DNA of 64,000 bases from Glandiceps talaboti (Eukaryota > Hemichordata > Enteropneusta > Spengelidae), in NCBI RefSeq assembly GCF_964340395.1, contig NC_135566.1, positions 5,432,501 through 5,496,500 of the forward strand, in the 5' to 3' direction. This document shows positions 40,401 through 49,600 of the stretch, one piece after another (the first letter of the stretch is position 1; each line of letters starts with the position of its first letter). Both the position numbers and the translations under genes were made by a program. Under the pieces are notes generated by a model. The model was given only the letters and a program-made list of their open reading frames with translations, made no database searches and was not told the DNA's origin.

Positions 40401-43400
40401 AATGGGAGAAAGAAGGAAGGGGTAGTTTCATTTTGAAAAGTTTGGAGAGGTTACCTATGGAAGACTGTTGTAATGCTAGTGTTCCTGTAGTACGTGATAA
40501 GGCCTGAAGAGTTTCATTGTTTGCCCCTGATGATAGAGGGCGCTCTTCTCCATCCCTACTGGCTTTCATTGTATCTAAATCATGAGTGAAGTGTTAACCA
40601 AAGAATGTAAGAGAATATTCATTAGTAGCTTATATGTGATTATGATGTATTCAATGTAAGCAAAGATAGCTCTACTGCAAAGTAATAAGAAAATTGCAAT
40701 TAACAAGTCCTGAGATGAAGTCTTTCTTTATGGATATATGTATGTGAAAAAATTATGGATGTCCAGAGCGGTGTTAAAATAATGAAGTGAGAGATACATC
40801 AGTTTGAATTCACAAGCCATGAAATAGTTCAAAAATAGAGTACAATCCAAGTAAAGCTTCCCATTGAAACTGTCCATACATGGAGACATGCTACAAGCAA
40901 ATCAATAAAACACATACAATGTACACCACATCCCCTCAATAACACAGGAATGTTGTGAGATTTATTCAACTAGAAAGGTTACCAGTGATTATAAATGACA
41001 CATTATGTCATCCTTACTGAAAGAAAACTATCTCAACAGCTGTTGGATTGGTTTTTATTTCTATTTTTTGTTTGGGACAAATATAAATTTTGCTGTGAAC
41101 ACAAGTGGTATTCATAACTGTCGGGAACCAATCCATTTCAGTTCACCTGTCAGGGATTAACAGACAATCTGTTGCATTCATAAAATCCATCAACCGGAAA
41201 CAGTCATAGCATTATGATACCAAAAATGTTTGAATTGCTATAATGATGGAAACAGTACATAGATAATTTTACTAAATTAACAGATTTCTTTTTTACATTA
41301 TGCTTAATTTGTTGCGACCCCCTAGCCACCCATTTAAATTCACTACATATGCATGCATACATTATACACAACTGGATTTTTTGGCAAATCTTTGTATTCT
41401 AATGAAATGTTCTTGTGTATAATTTGTACAGTAAGTACATATGTTGCATTAGATTTGCTTTGCAACACTGAATAGCTGACTAGTCACTTTCAGGTTGCAT
41501 TGTGAAAAGGTCAACACTCTAAAAATCTAACATCTCTAAAATAACATCTTGACTGGGAGATTATATCTTCACTTTTTAGTACGTATGTGTCTAAAACAGG
41601 CTGGGCAAAATATACATTTGTACACTGTTGTACATGTACATACAAGTTGTACATTTATAATACTACAGTTCAGAGTTCAACTGTCACAAGGTACATTATT
41701 AAGCTATAGAACTAACATACAGGAACTGACATTTAGAATCGATAGTAATACAGCTTACATGTACATGTATGTGGGAAGAATATATATTTATCAAACATAC
41801 AAGTATACATTCCACATCAAACATTTTCAGAGAAATCTCAGTGCAACAGTTTCATCATAGCTAATTTTCATTTTTCTTCAGCTACCAGGTACTGATTATG
41901 TCATCAGACAGGCACATTCACAAGAAGAGAAACTGTACATTGTATATGTACAAGATACATGAAACTGGCATACAGATCAGAGGAATTCAACCGTTGACCT
42001 CATACAGGCATTTAGATGATGGAATGACCTGTGACCTCTTAGACATTTACAAGATAGTATGACTTCTAATAAACTTTCATGTAATTACACAGCGATTCAC
42101 TGAAATGAGGACATGACATTTCTACTGGAGAAACTATATTGTACACACATTACAAATGTACTTGAGAAAGATGACAATGTCTGAAATATGATGCATCTTT
42201 ATGAGGAAGGTTTACCAACAAATTGACATGAATTTGATGATATATGTATACATCATTACATGTTTCTACTCACTTTTACTCAATCTTTAGGAAAATTAAT
42301 TAATTTTGTTTTACCTGCAATGACTGAGTTAACCAGTTGTTGTATATCTATATTGGCATTGTTTGGTGCATTCTGTGGTATGGTTGGTCCATTCACTCCT
42401 GGGACTGGGTTAGCTATAAAACTAGCACCACTATCTGTAGAGTCAAGAGTCAAAGGGACAAAAATATGTCATATCAAATGACACACAAATACACTACTGT
42501 GTAACAATGAAATTTGATACTTGGCATGTATCAACTTTGAACCATCAGCAGGGTTGTCAAGACAATACCATAGTTCAAGTTGTAGTTGTAATGATGTTGT
42601 CACTGTATCATGTGTATGGTTGACGCAAACTGACTAACAGAGTTCAATACCTTGCCAATGTCAGCCATGTTTCATTCTAATAATAACTTAATTCACTATG
42701 TAGAGTTCTCAACTAAAGTTAATTTCATCAACAGTATAGTGAAATACCAATACCCTGCCATGACCTTGAGGTTGTGACCCCTTGTTTGGGTCATGGCCTC
42801 ATTCCCAAAACAGTCATTGAAGTATTTGAAGTACATATTTTCTATTCTACTGCACTGTTGAAAGTAACTTTCTCAATGTATGTCACGTTATTACATGTAC
42901 ATTTGTATATGTATCATTTATGATTACCGGTAGTTCGGTTTTACATGAGCATGACATACAAGTTAGCATTGTTGATATGACAGCAGATACATGTATGCTC
43001 TGTTCTAAGTTAGGACACGTAAAAGAAAGTTTGTAGCATGCGACATCCTATACAAACTGCTCACCAAGACTCCAAGAGGTGGAAGGCAGTATCTGATATA
43101 CATGTACAATGCCTGGATGCACATACAACTATGGCTACCAACTCAAAACACATTCTGCTCACTAATAGACACAAAGTCATTTGAACTTCATCATTTGCCC
43201 ACTCTTTGATACATTCAGGAAATCTTTTTACAAGGAAATTTTAAACTACCCTACTTGGTTACTTGTTCAGCACCTTTAAACATTTTTGTGTACTGGATTC
43301 AGTAGGTTTTTCACTGGTTGATTGATCATATCATAGCACACCATCTAAATTTCATCTCATTATTTGTCAGGATGTAGTTCTATAATTTCACACAGCCTTT

Positions 43401-46400
43401 GCTTGGCTGCTTCAGTAGGCACAAATCATGATAGATTGTTTAGTTAATTTGAAATGTACATAGACAGTGTGGTGGATGACTCATAACTGCATAGACTACT
43501 AGAGTATCATTCTAAAACACAGAACTATGATGGTGATATATAGTAATTATTTATACCTACAGACAATAATCAAAATTTCACTCACAAAAAATGTAATGGG
43601 AGAGCTCAGCTGCCAGGCAACTGAATGAAGATGTACATGTATATTACTATTAGTACATGTAGTCTGTATATGATGTGCTGTGGCAGTGCACCGGATGAGA
43701 AGCCTGATAGGACTGAACAACTTGATCTGACAATCTACATGCATAGGCTATCTGTATATAAATTCTAATATCTTCCACAATTCAATGTATTACCTGCCTG
43801 TCAAAAATTACGGTAAAAACCTCAAGTGAATGCGTGGGATGAAGGCAAATATTACTCGACTTAATCTCAGTAAAAAACATTATCACTTGTACCACAGTTT
43901 ATAAATGTGGAAGTTTTGAATGATCAAATCATACGCCATGTAGTTATAATACATTCATCATCTGCAGACACAGACTCTGACATCCCTAACTGACACATTG
44001 TCAATTCTCTTGTCGCTATTGAATTCAATTATTTTACAGTACAATAGCCAGTCTGATGGCACAAATGTCCTATTAAAAGCTTATGATAATTTCATATCTA
44101 CACTGTATGTTGTATTCTGCCCAGCATGGATATATTATAATATAAATGTAGGTAATACTAGTACATTGTGAATGGCAGAATATTCTCAAATTTCTTGGTA
44201 CCTGCAATAACATTAATGTTATAGGGTCAAAATACAGCAAGATAGTTGACTTATATTCTCACGCATACCTAGTATACATGTACAGGTAATGTAGCAATGT
44301 ATGTGTAGTACTCAGTATGTGGTGCAGAAGCCATGGCATCATCAATCACGAAATCACATAATTATTTCTATGATATGCCTGGGGAGTAAAATTCTTCAGG
44401 TAATGAGAATTTAATAGATGTCCTACCTTAATTTTGAGCTTGATGAATGGACAAACAACAGTTATTTCTACAGCATTATCATACTAAGTTTTCTAGGAAT
44501 ACAATCATGTAGCAGCAGTGCAGGTATACACTAGTGACTGAATGCCTAATGGACTGACATGCCAGGACTTTTTCTGTGTGTCTATTTCTATACTTCATTA
44601 TCATGACAGTAATCAATATTGTTGTGAAACAATCACACATCTGTGTCATGCACTTTAATACTTTCATTTCCCTTCTACTCACTACCTGCAACCTGTATGT
44701 CAAACTCTCATAAAAACATGTTTTACAATGAAATTATTTCAACTTTTTTGTGTGCACATTTGATACTGCTGATAATTAATATGTATTTTAAGCAAATTCA
44801 GTGATGTTACTTATCAATACAGTAAACTGGCTATAATAACATACATGTAATATACATGTAGCAGTTGGTATAGTAACAGTATTCACTCTACAATGCTGTT
44901 AAATATGTAAGTACCCATGTCAAATTTAGTATGTGGATTTATATTGTTGATATAATCTTAACATCAAATACAATGCTATTGGAGCTGGACATGTGAGGTC
45001 ACTCAAAGTTCTGGTAGTCTCCTAGGATTTTTGAAATTTTCCTTTTTCTTTAGTGGTCAAAAATTGTTATTTTTCAATATTACTTGTAATCCAAATGGAT
45101 ATGTCACCTACAGACTCATGTTTCCCTCATCATGCATCACAAGAGATGTGAATGCTTGATAACATGTACATGTATGGCTGATAAAATTTTATATTTCATA
45201 TAAATCTCAATTTTGACAAGTTTTGATAGAGAAATTCGATTTTTTGACAAGTAGTAATATTCTAGAGGTAATGAATAAAAAAAAAGACAGGAAATCAATA
45301 TTTTGACATGTATTAACAATCTAGAGGTCACGGATAGAGAAAAAAGACAGACAAGTACCTGTAACTTTGCTATTGGTTTCTTCATTTGGTGTGGTTGTTA
45401 TTACTGTTTCCATGTTGTCACTAGCACCGTTCACACTGTCACTAGTCTCACCGTCTTTCTGTTCTGCTGTATCTTTCACTTCAGAAACTGTATCTCTTTC
45501 TGAATAAATTTCTAGCACCAGTTGTTTGATTTCTTTCTCTAAATCACTGAGTTCAGTAGAGAGTTCCTCTACACTTTGTTGTGACTGCTCTGTTTGCCTG
45601 GGTGTTTGTCTGGGTGTTGTGTCCTGTCCCCTAGGTATGACTTGTTCTATGGGTTCCCCTCCAAGTGTTATATCACCAAGCCCTTCCTCACTGGGTAAAG
45701 TTACAGGCTGGAACACCAAGCTATCTCGACTATCTCGTCTCCCCCTACTACCACCAATGTCACTATGCCAACTACCCACCGATATTCCGTCACCACTTTC
45801 TACTGTGCTTGTTGAGCTGTGCCTTACATTATCCAGGGACCGTTTCCGTTTTACCTCCTCTGCCAAGTGATGGAGATCTCTTTGGGGGAAAACACTGGTA
45901 TCAGGGTGAACAGGTTGGTTGTAGTTTAAAAACCCAAAACTTGAGGAGGATGAAGAAGAAGCCCTGCTACTTCCATTTATTTGATTAGAGGGATAAATTC
46001 TACCTGGAACCCTAGTGACCGAACCCCTAGAATAAACACCAAAAGCCCCACCTTCAGACCCACTCCCACTCACCACAGAATCTGTATCTGTATGGCGACT
46101 TGTGTCTGACATATGACCTTTGACCTCAACACTGCTGGGGTCATGTAAGGTTAAACAAGACAAAGGTTCAGATTTCTCAAAATTGGTAACCGTTTTTGGT
46201 GTTTCAAATCTATCACAGTTCAAGTTTTCTGTTGTTCCAACAACGTTACTTCTGGGTAATTCTTCAAAACGTTCCTGGGTGATCTCACTGCCGTGGTCAC
46301 TTTCTAGTAACTCATTGGGTCGATCAAAATTATTTTGTGAATTTGGAAGGATATCTCCGTTTTGTTCAAGTACATGTATACTTTGTACACTCTGAGAGGT

Positions 46401-46598
46401 TTCCGATGTGAAAGAATTCAATTCTTGAAGTGTTTCATTTGATCCACCGTTAGGTATATTATCTTGCTGCCAACGTTGTATATCCGTATCATAAGCTATC
46501 AAAATGTCAAACGAATCCCAGTCTGTGGTTTCTTCTGTCAGCGTGTTGTCTGTTTCTTGAGTGATTTCTTCTGCAATCACAGGGTACAGTGGGTCCAT
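10058..46598 (-). CDS. GOLGA3: Golgin subfamily A member 3 (golgin-160) orthologue, 14 coding exons
   Basis: A Golgi-associated coiled-coil scaffold; in animals the family is a peripheral membrane protein of the cis/medial Golgi involved in Golgi positioning and trafficking. Joining the coding exons 46598-45359, 42434-42315, 40574-40455, 38657-38506, 38169-36142, 35440-34258, 33721-33507, 32539-32396, 30578-30444, 24302-24186, 16881-16756, 16236-16040, 15248-15135 and 10223-10058 gives 6,057 nt in one frame (2,018 residues), every junction being AG/GT with matching phase. Residues 1 to about 900 are Ser/Thr-rich and low complexity; about 900-1,860 is continuous coiled coil; the tail is Ser/Pro-rich. 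Recognition rests on colinear matches to human golgin-160 recalled from memory: EKAMLEGQLETMSSEA, QQLTETQQKALLEKE, RLGSDLKNAQKELKEKH, VLETALARRE, KEKFMHQAKVTELKG and LKSCLGSLREQM. At about 2,000 residues it is longer than the human protein (about 1,500), mostly at the N-terminus. Shares a start region with the PANTS gene. Confidence 0.93.
12700..12860. repeat. Degenerate short tandem repeat
   Basis: Several copies of a roughly 18-27 bp unit built on AAATATGGACATAAACTTCC / AAATATGGAAATAAACTTTA. Confidence 0.7.
13823..13912. mobile_element. Foldback / palindromic MITE-like element
   Basis: GTGGGTGTGTACTTTACTGT... is answered by ...AAGTAAAGTATACACCCAC, an imperfect inverted repeat of about 35 bp per arm around a 20-bp loop. 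Confidence 0.6.
15135..15248 (-). CDS. GOLGA3: GOLGA3 coding exon 13
   Basis: 114 nt, phase 2-2, between ACTTCGCAG and TTGGAG/GTAGGA. PLQALKSCLGSLREQMSMLQ then TQMDEHTNVVQNS corresponds to human PLKNLNSCLQQLKQEMDSLQ and RQMEEH, the last conserved helical block of golgin-160. Its frame is out of register with the long ORF seen across it. Confidence 0.92.
16040..16236 (-). CDS. GOLGA3: GOLGA3 coding exon 12
   Basis: 197 nt, phase 0 in and phase 2 out (AGCAA/GTGAGT). Starts MLKSQLHS at the end of the coiled coil and then becomes polar linker (TSNQEVQHNGDMNVPELT). Confidence 0.88.
16756..16881 (-). CDS. GOLGA3: GOLGA3 coding exon 11
   Basis: 126 nt, phase 0-0, 42 codons, between CATTTCCAG and AATAAG/GTAAAG. 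KEKFMHQAKVTELKGILK is nearly identical to the human KDKFMLQAKVSELKNNMK, the best-conserved block of the family's C-terminal coil. Confidence 0.94.
17605..17951. mobile_element. Non-autonomous PIF/Harbinger-like MITE
   Basis: Terminal inverted repeats GGCCAAAAAAA...ATCTGGTTCTGGTCAG (left) and CTGACCAGAACCAGAT...TTTTTTTGGGCC (right), flanked by the trinucleotide TAA at 17602-17604 and 17952-17954. A 3-bp TWA target duplication is characteristic of PIF/Harbinger. Length 347 bp. The 96-codon minus-strand ORF across it runs off the element and shows no transposase motif. Lies in GOLGA3 intron 10. Confidence 0.75.
18980..19580. repeat. GTGA/GAGTGA-rich minisatellite
   Basis: A core of (GTGA)n at 19117-19164 within 600 bp of degenerate GAGTGAGTGA and GAATGAATGA units. 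On the minus strand all three frames stay open and read (SLTH)n, so the ORFs of 77-148 codons here are repeat artefacts. Confidence 0.92.
20589..20660. repeat. Microsatellite (GT)n-(GA)n
   Basis: About 22 GT units followed by GA units. Confidence 0.97.
22600..22835 (-). mobile_element. tRNA-derived SINE, minus strand
   Basis: On the minus strand, from about 22835: an A-box-like ATAGTGGTTAGAGCTC and, about 30 nt later, a B box GGATTCGAATCCC. The anticodon stem and acceptor stem do not pair properly, so this is not a functional tRNA. The non-tRNA body continues to about 22600. Family not identified. Confidence 0.65.
24186..24302 (-). CDS. GOLGA3: GOLGA3 coding exon 10
   Basis: 117 nt, phase 0-0, 39 codons, between TTGACTGCAG and TTCCAG/GTGAGT. 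TLSWENEQFQHEVEALREQL matches the human order NLKWEVDQKEREIQSLKQQL. Confidence 0.9.
24409..24632. repeat. Compound (GT)n microsatellite
   Basis: Two long GT blocks (24409-24478 and 24555-24632) separated by a GTCACTGTGTGTATATGTGT unit repeated several times. Confidence 0.97.
25161..25222. repeat. 31-bp tandem duplication
   Basis: CATGACCACAGAACTGAGAT... occurs twice head to tail (25161-25191, 25192-25222) with one difference. Confidence 0.92.
26627..26779. mobile_element. Palindromic MITE family B, copy 1
   Basis: Outer arms ATGTTATTCTCCAATATTTT and AAAATATTGGGGAATAACAT; inner arms GACCTAAGGGTTTGTCACT and AGTGACAAAGACCCCTAAGG are also inverted, so nearly the whole 153 bp can fold back. Copy 2 is at 62930-63072. 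Confidence 0.75.
27970..28001. repeat. Homopolymer (T)n(G)n
   Basis: A run of about 21 T followed by about 11 G. A second such tract is at 33041-33066. Confidence 0.95.
28854..29042. repeat. 96-bp tandem duplication
   Basis: GTTATGAACATACAGGAAAG... at 28854-28949 is repeated at 28950-29042 with few substitutions and a small deletion in the GTGTTTTTTTGG stretch. Confidence 0.93.
29981..30350. mobile_element. Long-arm foldback element
   Basis: TTGTATACTAAAAAACTCAA at 29981 is answered in inverted orientation by TTTTTTTGGTATACAA ending 30350. Each arm is about 100 bp and includes GAAGTCTCAATGAATGTGTT; the loop is about 150 bp. In the pre-mRNA it would form a strong hairpin about 95 nt downstream of GOLGA3 exon 9. 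Confidence 0.75.
30444..30578 (-). CDS. GOLGA3: GOLGA3 coding exon 9
   Basis: 135 nt, phase 0-0, 45 codons, between TATCTGTAG and ATCCAG/GTAATT. Coiled-coil segment IERQQRTEKEQLQLHLKG to PVIQDQIQ. Confidence 0.9.
31387..31419. repeat. Microsatellite (AT)n
   Basis: Uninterrupted AT tract in GOLGA3 intron 8; nothing else stands out in that intron (30579-32395). Confidence 0.95.
32396..32539 (-). CDS. GOLGA3: GOLGA3 coding exon 8
   Basis: 144 nt, phase 0-0, 48 codons, between a GTTT-rich tract ending TGTACAG and AAGGAG/GTGAGT. Heptad sequence (EKLQRQAQILTSDVEQLQTE). The acceptor polypyrimidine tract is itself a (TTTG)n microsatellite. Confidence 0.9.
33240..33444 (-). mobile_element. tRNA-derived SINE, minus strand
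   Basis: Minus strand from about 33444: A box TGGCCGAGCTGTTAGCTC, B box GGGTTCAAACCC, then a body with CCCTGGGTACTCTGGTTTCC (a core I recall from marine-invertebrate SINEs) and an A-rich tail AATAAAGAAATAAATGG. Inserted in GOLGA3 intron 7 just downstream of exon 7's donor. Confidence 0.75.
33507..33721 (-). CDS. GOLGA3: GOLGA3 coding exon 7
   Basis: 215 nt, phase 1 in and phase 0 out (AACAAAG/GTATGT). Encodes GVKQSHDALKHHTSVLETAL and then ARRESSLTEMVSQLQ, aligned with human GQSNAALREHNSILETALAKRE. The intron just upstream holds two further, diverged copies of the 5' part of this exon (33722-33950). Confidence 0.93.
33722..33950 (-). pseudogene. Two tandem partial copies of GOLGA3 exon 7 5' end
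   Basis: Each roughly 110-bp unit carries an upstream T-rich tract, an acceptor-like TACTACAG (or a damaged TACAAG), and the sequence for GVKQSHDALKHHTSV, followed by AGTATTxGATTCTGAAAGGA in place of exon continuation. They have no donor and run into stops, so they are exon fragments rather than extra exons. Confidence 0.85.
34258..35440 (-). CDS. GOLGA3: GOLGA3 coding exon 6 (central coiled coil)
   Basis: 1,183 nt, phase 0 in and phase 1 out (CTGGCAG/GTAAGG). Residues about 1221-1614, unbroken heptads. Diagnostic stretches are RLGSDLKNAQKELKEKH and, at the end, RKMALELERERGRLAG, the counterpart of human NKKLALELEHEKGKLTG. Confidence 0.94.
35834..36001. mobile_element. TIR element in GOLGA3 intron 5
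   Basis: Left AAGTTGAGGTTGTTGT...CTTTTTACAGC and right GCTGTAAAAGTGCTC...ACAACAACCTCAACTT are inverted repeats of about 40 bp with a small internal mismatch zone. 168 bp, no ORF. Confidence 0.75.
36142..38169 (-). CDS. GOLGA3: GOLGA3 coding exon 5 (largest; start of coiled coil)
   Basis: 2,028 nt, phase 0-0, between TACATTACAG and GCACAG/GTAGGT; residues about 545-1220. The first half is Ser/Thr-rich with a basic patch (KKSGSRKKHNK) and a short hydrophobic-aromatic motif SGSFFSSIFSWGG. The coiled coil starts at about residue 900 with SLMREKAMLEGQLETMSSEA and continues through ENLKTENARIRQQLTETQQK, both clearly golgin-160-like. Confidence 0.93.
38506..38657 (-). CDS. GOLGA3: GOLGA3 coding exon 4
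   Basis: 152 nt, phase 1 in and phase 0 out (AATGAG/GTACAC). Contains a predicted amphipathic segment TAEQIAAVIANAERQYRERQ, in the position of the short pre-coil segment that human golgin-160 has before its main coiled coil; that correspondence is by order only. Confidence 0.82.
40455..40574 (-). CDS. GOLGA3: GOLGA3 coding exon 3
   Basis: A second 120-nt phase 1-1 exon between GATTTAG and CATAG/GTAACC. Encodes DTMKASRDGEERPLSS followed by NETLQALSRTTGTLALQQ. A symmetric, skippable cassette like exon 2. Confidence 0.8.
42315..42434 (-). CDS. GOLGA3: GOLGA3 coding exon 2
   Basis: A 120-nt phase-1 to phase-1 exon bounded by TTGACTCTACAG and GCAG/GTAAAA. Residues about 414-453, Pro/Asn-rich, ending NIDIQQLVNSVIAG. 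Being symmetric (1-1), it could be skipped without a frameshift. Confidence 0.8.
44193..44407. mobile_element. Small TIR element (MITE family A, copy 2)
   Basis: Shares the left end TTGGTACCTG, the block AGGGTCAAAATA...TTGACTTA..TTCTCACGCATACCTA and the right end TTCAGGTAATGAG with the 9018-9215 element; the TIRs are more degenerate. Confidence 0.65.
45228..45350. repeat. 61-bp tandem duplication next to a splice donor
   Basis: TTTTGACAAGTAGTAATATT CTAGAGGTAATGAATAAAAA and TTTTGACATGTATTAACAAT CTAGAGGTCACGGATAGAGA: two diverged copies, both ending in AAAAAGACAG, immediately downstream of GOLGA3 exon 1 in transcript sense. Confidence 0.85.
45359..46598 (-). CDS. GOLGA3: GOLGA3 coding exon 1 (N-terminal region)
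   Basis: Encodes residues 1-413, ending in phase 1 at ACAG/GTAC. The start is the ATG at 46598 (MDPLYPVIAEEI); an in-frame TAG at 46625-46623 lies nine codons upstream, and other upstream ATGs meet stops quickly. A plausible acceptor, TGTATGCATTTAG/GTGG, at 46653/46652 would leave about 54 nt of 5'UTR in this exon. The protein is acidic, then Ser-rich (a run of eight Ser near residue 220), with a short heptad-like segment SVEELSTELSDLEKEIKQL near residues 340-360. I see no clear residue match to human golgin-160 here; assignment rests on splice-phase continuity with exon 2 and the uninterrupted 413-codon frame. Confidence 0.82.
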
Positions 46599-46652
46599 CC
46601 CATCATGGCCCTGCCATGACCACTATTCAACTTTTTTTATAGAAACCACCAC

Positions 46653-49600
46653 CTAAATGCATACAAGACAAAAGTATAGTATGAATTCATGCAAAGACAA
46701 GCAGAAATTTTGTGAGATCAGAGAAAAGAAAGAGAGCGAACAGACTATTTCACCACAACTACATGTACATGTATATACAGTCACTATAGATGAAATAGAT
46801 GCAGTCCTGTGTTGCGTAAAGAGCTGAATTTGCATCACAATTCCAGGTAATGATATCTGCATGATATTTTTGAAAATTTACTTTTTTCTTTCTACATATA
46901 CAAGTACATGTACCTGCATGTTTGTGTATTTTAATGTCAAATACATGTATGTATGCTATAATGGCTCCAAATACATGGCAATTCTTTGAAAACAATATCA
47001 ATGCTACGGTTATGTACCTGCATGTATGTTTTACAAGGTGCAGTTTCTTACATGTATTATACATGTAATGATGTATGCAAATTGTGTATTCTATACTGCA
47101 CATGTTACAATTTTTAAAAACAATAGTTCATTAACAATAACATGTCAATGAAAACTTCCATTTATTTGTAAATACCAAATATACATGTACATGATGTTGC
47201 ACACTGTATGGACAGTTACAATGTATATTGTTACATGCAAGTCTTATAGAAACCATTATTATGTAAGTATGCTATTATGCACTATAAATGTACATGTATC
47301 ATAATTTGTACATAAACAAATACTTCTTCAAATTAAAACATTTTGGTATATAATTTATATAAATAGACTGCAACAGTATGTTATCATACCCCACCAACTC
47401 CCAGCACTAGTGTACTAATGTACCTAACTGTTTACAGTTACAGTTACTAGATGACCTGAAAGGCCATGATGTATGTGTATACATGTATGGTATCAGTTAC
47501 ATGTAGTCACTCAACATAATATGGGACCTGATAAACTGCAAACTAGGTCCACATTATATACATGTATGTTCCTCTGAGCATAGCCAAACACAGCAACAAA
47601 GTACTACAAGGGCTTTTTGGAATACAAGATATGGGCGTCAGATGTATGAGAAGGCAATGATGGTACAGACACTTACACCTTATATCAAGAGGTAAAAAGA
47701 TCACAAGTCTGGACCAACAAAGACTACATTATATTGTGTCAATGTCAATTATAATACCCTTGGCTTATTTTTCATATGTGTAGAAGCCACTCCAAACACC
47801 TCAAATGTATTATGCATGACAATAGATACATATAACAAGTTATTTTCATAAAACAATTTTTGGTTACATACCATGTGTATGTGAAAAAGAATTCACACCC
47901 TCCTCGTCAAGATTTATGGAGTATTCATTATGAAAATCACTATCATAATAATCTTAATACTTTAAAAAGTTTATTTGCACGACTTATTAAAACATGAACC
48001 CAAGCTACTGTAGATGTACATGTATGCTGTACACTGATACAGCGTCCATGCATACATTTATGGACATTCACTGCTTACTGGAAGTAGTACAGACAATTAT
48101 ATCATTACATGTCAAGTCCCTAGCCTGTCTGCATTTCATACAACTTTACAAGTCTAGTGGTACACTGAAAGTGTGTCACTTTCTGGTTTTAAGTAACTCA
48201 GCCAACTATGATATAAGATTTAGAAGATAAATGTATTATTTGAGTGGTTTCTGTACAAGACTGTGTACCAAATGTTCCTCCATACCCAGACAACGTTTCC
48301 AGTGTTTCAGTGGTCCCCCTAAGGTTACACAGTACTAGTATGTGTAGGAATGTGTTTATATAAAATATGTAAATTACTGACTGGTTCACACAGATGAAGA
48401 AATATCACTTAGGTTGAAGAAATAGCCTGGAATTCCTGCAACAGCCTGGCTAAACTGTCTATATGTGAACATGTATGCACTAACTGAACTTATAGCATCA
48501 AAACAATTGGACAGTACAATATAGTTAGGGTTAGGGTTGTAATATTAATGACCATTCTTCTAGATTCTCAACTTCCATCAATAGACAGGCTAGAAATAGG
48601 TGAGTGTGTAAAAACTACAATACATTCAGTAACAACAAACTTAATAACACACTAATATGAACAGTGAAATTAAAACTTAAATTGATCAAATTTTTCAAAA
48701 TAGTGAAATCCAAACCAAGTGACCATATTACCAGTAAACCTTGACCTACATGTACATTTGTATACACATAACTTTGTTCCATAACAACCAGGATTTTCAG
48801 TCTTTTTTCCTGAATTTGTCTGCTTATATATTACTTACATTTGACATTTCACAAAACTGCTACGAAATGAGGTTCAATGACCACCGTGGGAGGATGAAAT
48901 CATCAAATGAGATACTTTTTATAAAGTGCATTTATAATAATGTACCATCTGTGCACTAACATACAAATGTAACTGTAGAAGCATCTAGCTATGTTCAGTC
49001 CATTATGTGAGACATTTTAGTTTTGGGTCAAGGAAAATAAAATGTATATACATTCACATTTATTCTGATATATGAATATCAACTGAATATAGAAATTATT
49101 ATAATTTTATTGTACAACAAGACACTCTGCATGAGAGTGTTTTATGAACCCAAACAAACAATCATAATAAAATACACTGGTTATGTACATGTACTGTATG
49201 TGGTCACATTACTATGGTTCTGATGGCTTTCACTTGAGGCTGTGCCAAGTCAAACACAGCGCAGTCCTGGTGAGGACATAAAACACATCTAATGAACTTT
49301 TCAACAGTATAATAAACAAGTAATGTGGATGGGTGTTGTTGGCAACAACAACAATAATACAAAACACTGCAGTAAAATCTGAATCATCCTATGGAATGTG
49401 CATCTTCATATGGGATTATACTCAAGAATGCTTCATTTCCAAGGATCTATTTTCACTGAACAGAGAACCTAACAGTAACATACATGTAGTGTATTTGGCA
49501 TGGAATGGTCCTCTCTCGTATTTGTCACAATAAAGGGTGCCAGAGAATGTGTTGCGAAAGTATTTTTGATTCACTGAGATTTCATTTTGACGACAAGGAA

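Larger units (their letters stand above)
38170..45358 (-). other. GOLGA3 introns 1-4 (non-coding parts)
   Basis: Apart from exons 2-4, MITE A copy 2 and the 61-bp tandem repeat at 45228-45350, I see only AT-rich DNA with frequent TACATGTA palindromes. Confidence 0.55.

Noticed and set aside
48527-48540. TTAGGGTTAGGG telomere-like repeat
   Set aside because: Only two units; chance or trivial.
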